Shown: one piece after another, positions 14,794 to 20,279 of the stretch
How the letters are laid out: every line of letters begins with the position of its first letter
Position numbering within the stretch: the first letter of the stretch is position 1
DNA from: Lachnoclostridium sp. UBA7215
GTDB taxonomy: Bacteria > Bacillota > Clostridia > Lachnospirales > Lachnospiraceae
Reading direction: 5' to 3'
DNA length: 20,279 nt
Assembly: GCA_002490465.1 (NCBI GenBank)
Contig: DKUB01000034.1
Coordinates: 1-20,279, forward strand
Notes under the pieces: model-generated
The model's database searches: none
Told to the model about the DNA's origin: nothing
Seen by the model: only the letters and a program-made list of their open reading frames with translations
Made by a program: the position numbers and the translations under genes

Positions 14794-16551
14794 ATGTATT
14801 TTGAAGAGGATTTTGTAGAAGAGGTCCGGCAGCGGAATGATATTGTGGATATTATATCATCTTCGGTCAACCTGAAGAGGAGTGGCAGCAATTATGTTGG
14901 TCTGTGTCCGTTCCACAATGAGAAGACGGCTTCTTTTTCGGTCAGTCCCTCCAAACAGATGTATTACTGTTTTGGCTGCGGCGCAGGGGGAAATGTGTTC
15001 ACTTTTTTAATGGAATATGAAAATCTCACCTTTGTTGAAGCACTGGAGGAACTGGCTGGAAGAGCCGGAATGGAGCTTCCGACCAGGCAGGATACGGCGG
15101 CGGACAGAAGACGCAGAGACCTGCGGGATTCCATTCTTGAAATAAACAAGCTGGCGGCAAACTTTTATTATGCCACGCTGAAATCAGAGCGCGGCAGGGA
15201 CGGTTACAATTACCTGATAGGGCGCGGTCTCACACCGGATACGGTACGTCGGTTTGGACTTGGTTTTTCTGACAGGACAAGCGGGGAATTGTACCGCTAT
15301 ATAAAAGGCAAGGGGTATCCTGACCAGGTTTTAAAGGAGACCGGATTATTTACTTATGACGAAAAACGCGGAGCTTATGATAAATTCTGGAACAGAGTAA
15401 TGTTTCCAATATTAGACAGAAACAACCGTGTGATAGCTTTTGGCGGGCGCGTCATGGGGGATGCGAAACCCAAATATCTGAATTCGCCGGAAACGCTTGT
15501 ATTTGACAAAAGCCGGAATCTTTATGGACTCAATTTTATTCATGGAAAACAGGAGGATGGCATTCTGATTTGTGAGGGATATATGGATGTGATTGCCCTG
15601 CATCAGGCGGGTTTTACCAACGCCGTTGCCAGTCTGGGTACAGCATTCACAAGTCAGCACTGCAGCCTGTTGAAGCGCTATACAGATGTAGTTTATCTGT
15701 GTTATGACAGCGATGGAGCAGGTGTGAAAGCCGCCATGCGGGCCATACCGATGTTACGGGAAGCACAGATTCGGGTTAAAGTGATTGATATGAATCCCTA
15801 TAAAGACCCGGATGAATTTATTAAAGGATTGTCAAAAGAGGCTTTTGCCGAGAGGATAAAAACAGCAAAAACAAGTTTCTTTTATGAAGTGGACAACATT
15901 CGTAAAGAATATGACATGAATGACCCGGAGTCTAAAACACGTTTTATGAATGCCATAGCAAAAAAATGTGCGGCGTTTTCCAATGAGATAGAACGTGTCA
16001 ACTATATGGAGGCGTTTGCCCGGGAATATAATGTGAGGCTTGAGGATTTCAGAAAGCTTGTGGCTTACCAGAGTGCCCAGATGGTTGGAATTGACTACGA
16101 AAAGAGGAGAGTTACACGACAGGAGGATAAAAAGGAGGATGGCATATCAAAGACCCAGGGGATTTTTCTCACATGGATTACCAATGACAGGACACTGTAT
16201 GAAAAAACAAAGGATATCATCAGAGCAGAAGACTTTGTGGACGAGCCGTATCATCAGGTGGCAGAAATGATTTACAGCCAGTATGAAAATCAGGGAAAGG
16301 TAGAACCGGCTGTTATTATCAGCCGCTATGAGAGCAAGGAAGAACAGTCGCTTGTAGCCGGGATTTTTAATAAAGAAATCAGGGCCTTGACTGGAGATAT
16401 GGAACAGCAGAAAGCGGTAAACGAGGTTGTGCGAAATATAAAAAAGTACAGTCTGGATTATCGAAGCCGTCATGTGACGGATATGACGCAGTTACAACAG
16501 CTAATAACAGAAAAAAAACAATTACAGACATTACAGGTTCCTTTTGGTTAA
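14794..16551 (+). CDS. dnaG: DNA primase
   Basis: Makes RNA primers at the replication fork and partners with the replicative helicase. The 585 residues show the standard order. First is an N-terminal zinc-binding domain with C38, H41, C59 and C62 (CPFHNEKTASFSVSP, YYCFGCGAGGN). Next is the catalytic Toprim core, with RVIAFGGRV (212-220), acidic E261 in CEGYMDVIALHQ, and D305 and D307 in CYDSDGAG. Last is a helical C-terminal helicase-interaction region from about 430. ATG 14794 gives the family-typical start MYFEEDFVEEV; its ribosome site (GGGG at 14785-14788) is weak. It lies 61 nt after dgt and 72 nt before rpoD in the classic macromolecular-synthesis order. Confidence 0.97.
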   Translation: MYFEEDFVEEVRQRNDIVDIISSSVNLKRSGSNYVGLCPFHNEKTASFSVSPSKQMYYCFGCGAGGNVFTFLMEYENLTFVEALEELAGRAGMELPTRQDTAADRRRRDLRDSILEINKLAANFYYATLKSERGRDGYNYLIGRGLTPDTVRRFGLGFSDRTSGELYRYIKGKGYPDQVLKETGLFTYDEKRGAYDKFWNRVMFPILDRNNRVIAFGGRVMGDAKPKYLNSPETLVFDKSRNLYGLNFIHGKQEDGILICEGYMDVIALHQAGFTNAVASLGTAFTSQHCSLLKRYTDVVYLCYDSDGAGVKAAMRAIPMLREAQIRVKVIDMNPYKDPDEFIKGLSKEAFAERIKTAKTSFFYEVDNIRKEYDMNDPESKTRFMNAIAKKCAAFSNEIERVNYMEAFAREYNVRLEDFRKLVAYQSAQMVGIDYEKRRVTRQEDKKEDGISKTQGIFLTWITNDRTLYEKTKDIIRAEDFVDEPYHQVAEMIYSQYENQGKVEPAVIISRYESKEEQSLVAGIFNKEIRALTGDMEQQKAVNEVVRNIKKYSLDYRSRHVTDMTQLQQLITEKKQLQTLQVPFG

Positions 16552-16623
16552 TGTCTGATGCGATAGAGATTATATCACGCCGATGTCTTGTGTTAGGCAA
16601 AATGTGCGCGAATGGAGGTAGCT

Positions 16624-17757
16624 ATGGAAAATAAAAATACAAATGCAGAGGAACAGCAGAAGTTTTTGGAGATTCTTGATTCACTGGTGGAGCTGGGAAA
16701 AAAGAAAGATAATATCCTGGAGTTTGAGGATATTGACAAAAGCTTTGCAGGGAGCGGAATTGATTTGGATGCAGAGAAAACAGAGAAAGTATTTGAGTTT
16801 CTCGAACAAAAGGGAATTGTTGCCATGGTTCCGGACAGTGATGCTGATGATGATATCATTCTGGATGTGGATGACGAACCGACGGAGGAGGAACTTGAAA
16901 ATATTGAGCTTGCCGTTCCGGATGGCGTCAGCATTGAAGATCCTGTACGCATGTACCTGAAGGAAATCGGTAAGGTTGCTCTTTTGACTGCGGAGGAAGA
17001 AAAAGGACTGGCCATGCGTATGGAACAGGGCGACGCAGAGGCAAAGAAGAGGCTGGCAGAGGCAAATCTCAGGCTTGTTGTCAGCATTGCCAAACGGTAT
17101 GTCGGGCGTGGAATGCTTTTTTTGGACTTAATCCAGGAGGGAAATCTTGGGTTGATTAAGGCGGTAGAGAAATTTGATTACCGGAAGGGATATAAATTCA
17201 GCACTTATGCTACCTGGTGGATCCGTCAGGCGATTACAAGGGCGATTGCTGACCAGGCGAGAACCATACGTATTCCGGTTCATATGGTAGAGACCATTAA
17301 TAAACTTATCCGTGTACAGAGACAGCTTCTGCAGGAACTTGGCAGAGAGCCGTATCCGGAAGAGATTGCGGTCAAAATGAACCTTCCGGTAGAACGTGTG
17401 AGGGAAATACAAAAAATCAGCCAGGAGCCTGTTTCTCTGGAAACGCCGATTGGAGAAGAGGAGGACAGCCATCTGGGAGATTTTATACAGGATGACAATG
17501 TGCCGGTACCGGCGGAAGCGGCAGCGTTTACCCTTTTAAAAGAGCAGTTGGTAGAAGTTCTGAATACACTGACAGAGAGAGAACAGAAGGTACTCCGGCT
17601 CCGCTTTGGGCTGGATGATGGCCGGGCAAGAACGTTGGAAGAGGTCGGGAAGGAATTTGATGTAACCCGAGAGAGAATTCGTCAGATTGAGGCCAAAGCC
17701 CTCCGAAAACTCCGCCACCCAAGCCGCAGCCGCAAATTGCGGGATTATCTGGATTAA
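16624..17757 (+). CDS. rpoD: RNA polymerase housekeeping sigma factor (SigA/RpoD)
   Basis: The primary sigma-70 factor, directing RNA polymerase to TTGACA/TATAAT promoters. It has 377 residues. There is an acidic region-1.1-like N-terminus (~1-90, with a DSDADDDIILDVDDEP stretch) and region 1.2 (103-137, SIEDPVRMYLKEIGKV). Region 2 (140-212) contains the -10 recognition helix KFSTYATWWIRQAI. Region 3 (~220-300) starts at RIPVHMVETIN. Region 4 (~310-377) carries the -35 helix-turn-helix EEVGKEFDVTRERIRQIE. ATG 16624 is preferred over ATG 16612, because GGAGG (16614-16618) would sit inside the longer version. It is downstream of dnaG and nearly abuts trmK. Confidence 0.97.
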   Translation: MENKNTNAEEQQKFLEILDSLVELGKKKDNILEFEDIDKSFAGSGIDLDAEKTEKVFEFLEQKGIVAMVPDSDADDDIILDVDDEPTEEELENIELAVPDGVSIEDPVRMYLKEIGKVALLTAEEEKGLAMRMEQGDAEAKKRLAEANLRLVVSIAKRYVGRGMLFLDLIQEGNLGLIKAVEKFDYRKGYKFSTYATWWIRQAITRAIADQARTIRIPVHMVETINKLIRVQRQLLQELGREPYPEEIAVKMNLPVERVREIQKISQEPVSLETPIGEEEDSHLGDFIQDDNVPVPAEAAAFTLLKEQLVEVLNTLTEREQKVLRLRFGLDDGRARTLEEVGKEFDVTRERIRQIEAKALRKLRHPSRSRKLRDYLD

Positions 17758-17761
17758 TGGC

Positions 17762-18514
17762 ATGCAGTTATCAAAACGTTTGCAAATGAATGCCGGGCTT
17801 GTTCCGGATGGGAGCAGTGTTGCGGATATCGGGTGTGACCATGGTTATGTTTCTATATACCTTGCGGGCAAAAAGAAATGCAGAGTAATTGCCATGGATG
17901 TCAGGGAGGGGCCGTTGTCAATTGCGAGAAAAAATATTGCAAGGGCCGGTTTAGAGGATGTTATAGAGTGCCGTAACAGTGACGGCCTTACAGAACTTGA
18001 ACCGGGAGAGGTCGATACTCTTTTACTGGCAGGAATGGGTGGCAGGCTTATTTTGTCAATATTGCAAAAAAAACCGGAGGTCATGCAGCGTATACAGAGT
18101 CTTATATTGCAGCCGCAGTCCGATTTTCGGGAAGTGCGGGCGGGTCTGTTTGCGCTTGGTTTTGTGATTTATAAAGAATCTTATTGTCTGGATGCCGGAA
18201 AGGACTATGTGGCAATTCGTGCAGAGAGGGAATCTTGTGAACATACCGATAGAGGGCAAAATTATACGGAAGCAGAGCTTTGTTATGGAAGATATCTCAG
18301 ACAGCGAAAAGATACCGGGTATTATAATTATTTATTGAGGGAGAAGCAAAAGTACATAAAAATACGGGAGGGGCTATGGCAGGCTGGTGTTTGCCAGCAA
18401 GCAGGCATTGGCCGGGATGCTGATACTGACAGACAGACTGCCCATTATGCGAGGGTGGAACGCATTCACGAGTTATCGCATATACTTGATATGTTGGAAC
18501 AGTCGCTCTGGTAG
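17762..18514 (+). CDS. trmK: tRNA (adenine-22-N1)-methyltransferase
   Basis: A SAM-dependent methyltransferase that makes m1A22 in tRNA, in the Rossmann-fold TrmK (COG2384) family. The 250 residues carry the SAM-binding VADIGCDHGY (20-29), AMDVREGPL (44-52) at the second strand, and the family-specific GMGG (91-94) and QPQS (117-120). The C-terminal ~70 residues are helical and charged, as in TrmK. The open frame extends upstream into rpoD, but ATG 17762 gives the family start MQLSKRL. It has no clear ribosome site and begins 4 nt after the rpoD stop, so translational coupling to rpoD is likely. A nif3-like gene often follows trmK in Firmicutes, but a nucleoside kinase follows here. Confidence 0.93.
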   Translation: MQLSKRLQMNAGLVPDGSSVADIGCDHGYVSIYLAGKKKCRVIAMDVREGPLSIARKNIARAGLEDVIECRNSDGLTELEPGEVDTLLLAGMGGRLILSILQKKPEVMQRIQSLILQPQSDFREVRAGLFALGFVIYKESYCLDAGKDYVAIRAERESCEHTDRGQNYTEAELCYGRYLRQRKDTGYYNYLLREKQKYIKIREGLWQAGVCQQAGIGRDADTDRQTAHYARVERIHELSHILDMLEQSLW

Positions 18515-18531
18515 ATAAAGGGGGTAAAACA

Positions 18532-20181
18532 GTGGTTATTACGTTAGAGAATGAACAGATACGGTGTGAGGAAGGCACGAAACTATATGATTTGGCAGTA
18601 AAATATCAGAAAAATTATGAACATCCGATTATTGTAGCTAAGGTAAACGGGGTTATCCAGGAATTGTACCATTCTGTTATTCCTGACAGTCAGGTGGAGT
18701 TTTGCACAACAAAGGAAAATGACGGAAAGAGAGCATACATACGCGGGATTTCCATGCTGTTGCTTAAGGCGATAAAGGAGGAGGACAAAGAGGGTAAATT
18801 TGACCAGGTATCGATTGATTTTTGCCTGGATACCGGGTATTACTGCCGGATACACGGAATGCCGACAATAGACGAAGAACTGCTGTCGAAAATAGAAGCG
18901 CGTATGAAGCGGTATGTGGAAGAGGATTTGATTTTTCAGAAGAAAGTTATCCGGACAAGGGATGCCAAGGAGTTGTTTGATAAGCGCCATATGCCGGACA
19001 AAGGTCTTTTGACAGAGTTTCGCAGAAATTCCCGTATGACAGTGTATGAGCTGGGCGGATTTATGGATTATTATTATGGGGCAATGCCGTATAGTACAGG
19101 TATATTGAAATATTTCCGTCTGGAGCGGTATGGGGATGGTTTTGTTTTTATTGTACCAAAGAAATCCGCGCCGACTACAATGCCTGAATTTTTACCGAGC
19201 ACAAAGCTGTATAAGACGATGCAGATGACGTCAGACTGGAGCCGTAAAATGCAGGTTTCCACGGTCGGAGAGTTAAATCAGGCCGTTGTAAAGGGAAATC
19301 TGCAGGAACTTGTCCTGACGCAGGAGGCGCTGCACGAAAAACGAATCGGCGATATTGCAGAAATGATTGCGGATCGGGGATGCCGTGTGGTAACGATTGC
19401 GGGGCCTTCATCATCCGGAAAGACGACATTTTCGTACCGGTTATCCACGCAGTTGAAAACCCTGGGGCTGAAACCGCATCCGATAGGATTAGATGACTAT
19501 TTTGTAAACCGTGCGGATACGCCGAAAAATGAGGATGGAAGTTATAATTATGAATGTCTGGAAGCAATTGACGTCAAGTTGTTTAACAGTGACTTAAATG
19601 CTCTTTTAAATGGAGAGCCTGTCCAGATGCCGACATATAATTTTCTGACCGGCATGCGCGAGTATGATAAGCCTTTGATGCAGATTGGAAAAGAGGATAT
19701 TCTTGTCATTGAGGGAATTCATGGCCTGAATAATAAGCTGACTTACACGATTCCGGACAATGAAAAATTTAAGATATATATCAGTGCCCTCACAACATTG
19801 AATCTGGATAATCACAGCCGCATACCGACGACAGAAGGACGTCTGCTGCGGCGGATTATCCGTGATGCCAGGACAAGGGGAAACACAGCGCGCAAGACAA
19901 TTTCTATGTGGAATTCTGTTCGGAACGGAGAGAGCCAGAATATATTCCCGTTTCAGGAGCAGGCAGATGCCATGTTTAATTCTGCGCTGATTTATGAACT
20001 TGCGGCAATGAAACTTTATGCGGACCCGCTGCTTTTCCAGGTACCAAAGGAGAGCCGTGAATATGCTGAGGCACAGAGGCTTCTGAAGTTTTTGGATTAC
20101 TTTATTCCAATTGATCCGCATGATGTTCCGCTAAATTCTATCTTGCGGGAATTTATCGGTGGTGGTATTCTATTGGGGTAA
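18532..20181 (+). CDS. Nucleoside (uridine) kinase-like protein fused to TGS and ThrRS editing-like domains
   Basis: 549 residues in three parts. Residues 1-60 are a TGS domain. Residues ~62-210 resemble the second additional (editing) domain of threonyl-tRNA synthetase (AIKEED near 80, IDEELLSKIEARMKRY, and VYELGGFMDYYYGAMP with STGILKYFRL). Residues ~285-500 are a P-loop kinase of the uridine kinase/PRK type: Walker A GPSSSGKTT (291-299), GLDDYFVNR, and EGIHGLN. The zinc/editing residues of ThrRS are not kept. The GTG start at 18532 follows GGGGG (18520-18524) by 7 nt and fits the TGS start MVITLENEQI. Proteins of this kind are annotated 'nucleoside kinase' in Clostridia; the true substrate is unknown to me. 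The stop codon lies a few bases before the RNase P RNA gene. Confidence 0.85.
   Translation: MVITLENEQIRCEEGTKLYDLAVKYQKNYEHPIIVAKVNGVIQELYHSVIPDSQVEFCTTKENDGKRAYIRGISMLLLKAIKEEDKEGKFDQVSIDFCLDTGYYCRIHGMPTIDEELLSKIEARMKRYVEEDLIFQKKVIRTRDAKELFDKRHMPDKGLLTEFRRNSRMTVYELGGFMDYYYGAMPYSTGILKYFRLERYGDGFVFIVPKKSAPTTMPEFLPSTKLYKTMQMTSDWSRKMQVSTVGELNQAVVKGNLQELVLTQEALHEKRIGDIAEMIADRGCRVVTIAGPSSSGKTTFSYRLSTQLKTLGLKPHPIGLDDYFVNRADTPKNEDGSYNYECLEAIDVKLFNSDLNALLNGEPVQMPTYNFLTGMREYDKPLMQIGKEDILVIEGIHGLNNKLTYTIPDNEKFKIYISALTTLNLDNHSRIPTTEGRLLRRIIRDARTRGNTARKTISMWNSVRNGESQNIFPFQEQADAMFNSALIYELAAMKLYADPLLFQVPKESREYAEAQRLLKFLDYFIPIDPHDVPLNSILREFIGGGILLG
20143..20171 (+). promoter_or_regulatory. Possible promoter for rnpB inside the kinase gene
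   Basis: TTGCGG (20143-20148), a 17-nt spacer, and TATTCT (20166-20171): 3/6 and 4/6 to consensus. The predicted start, near 20178-20182, coincides with where the RNase P RNA should begin, and that agreement is the main support. Confidence 0.35.
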
Positions 20182-20182
20182 T

Positions 20183-20279
20183 GAGCAGCACAGGTGATCG
20201 CGCCTGTCCAGACGAAAGGGGGCAGGTGAGGAAAGTCCGGGCTTCACAGGGCAGGATGCCGGATAACGTCCGGTGGAGG
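20183..20279 (+). ncRNA. rnpB: RNase P RNA, 5' part, cut by the window end
   Basis: Catalytic RNA subunit of RNase P, which trims tRNA 5' leaders. The diagnostic conserved core GAGGAAAGTCCGGGCT lies at 20228-20243, followed by CACAGGGCAGGATGCCGGATAACGTCCGG-type sequence (20246-20274), as in bacterial RNase P RNA. The upstream GATCGC (20195-20200) and a hairpin formed by CCTGTCC and GGGCAGG (about 20202-20226) fit the P2/P3 region. The exact 5' end is uncertain by a few bases, and roughly three quarters of the gene lies beyond the window. Confidence 0.92.

Noticed and set aside
16593..17093. 166-codon minus-strand frame opposite rpoD
   Set aside because: It is Ser/Phe-rich as expected from the antisense of Glu/Lys-rich coding sequence, and the plus-strand gene is certain.
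17730..17742. CCGCAAATTGCGG palindrome at the rpoD 3' end
   Set aside because: It encodes conserved sigma region 4 residues, makes only a 4-bp stable stem and has no T run, so it is probably chance.

Overview
The window looks like a piece of a Lachnospiraceae-type (Clostridia, low-GC Gram-positive) chromosome. The basis is purine-rich GGAGG ribosome sites, a macromolecular-synthesis cluster ordered dgt-dnaG-rpoD-trmK, a DUF4321 protein, a TGS/ThrRS-like nucleoside kinase, and large secreted proteins built from BspA-type leucine-rich repeats, bacterial Ig-like domains and a GH43 glycosidase. I assign it to family level by recognition of protein types, not by any search.

Region 1 (54-6260) is a cell-surface block. 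Two tandem, paralogous secreted leucine-rich-repeat proteins are followed by a 1163-residue secreted arabinanase-like GH43 enzyme carrying several Ig-like domains and a C-terminal beta-rich domain. The two LRR genes are visibly A/T-richer than the rest, so this block may be an acquired or fast-evolving insertion beside the purine genes.

Region 2 (about 6263-10548) holds purM, purN, purD and glyA. A near-consensus sigma-A promoter (TTGACC-17-TACAAT) lies just before purM. The logic is coherent: GlyA makes glycine and charges tetrahydrofolate with one-carbon units, PurD consumes glycine, PurN consumes 10-formyl-tetrahydrofolate, and PurM closes the imidazole ring.

Region 3 (10573-13554) has a perfect 15-bp hairpin, a stand-alone LUD-domain protein with a Cys-rich tail, a topoisomerase III, and a small two-helix membrane protein (DUF4321) convergent with and overlapping the topoisomerase gene.

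Region 4 (13555-20279) starts with a divergent promoter region. It continues with dgt (dNTP triphosphohydrolase), dnaG (primase), rpoD (housekeeping sigma factor), trmK (tRNA m1A22 methyltransferase), a TGS/ThrRS-editing-like/P-loop nucleoside kinase, and the first ~97 nt of the RNase P RNA gene, cut by the window edge.

Most of the window is housekeeping, and I see no CRISPR array, tRNA, transposase, integrase or obvious defence system. The items most worth a second look are the LRR pair with its GH43 neighbour, an apparent His-to-Gly change in a conserved GH43 motif, the kinase fusion with a decayed editing site, and the hairpin ahead of the LUD gene. No gene-free stretch exceeds 300 bases.
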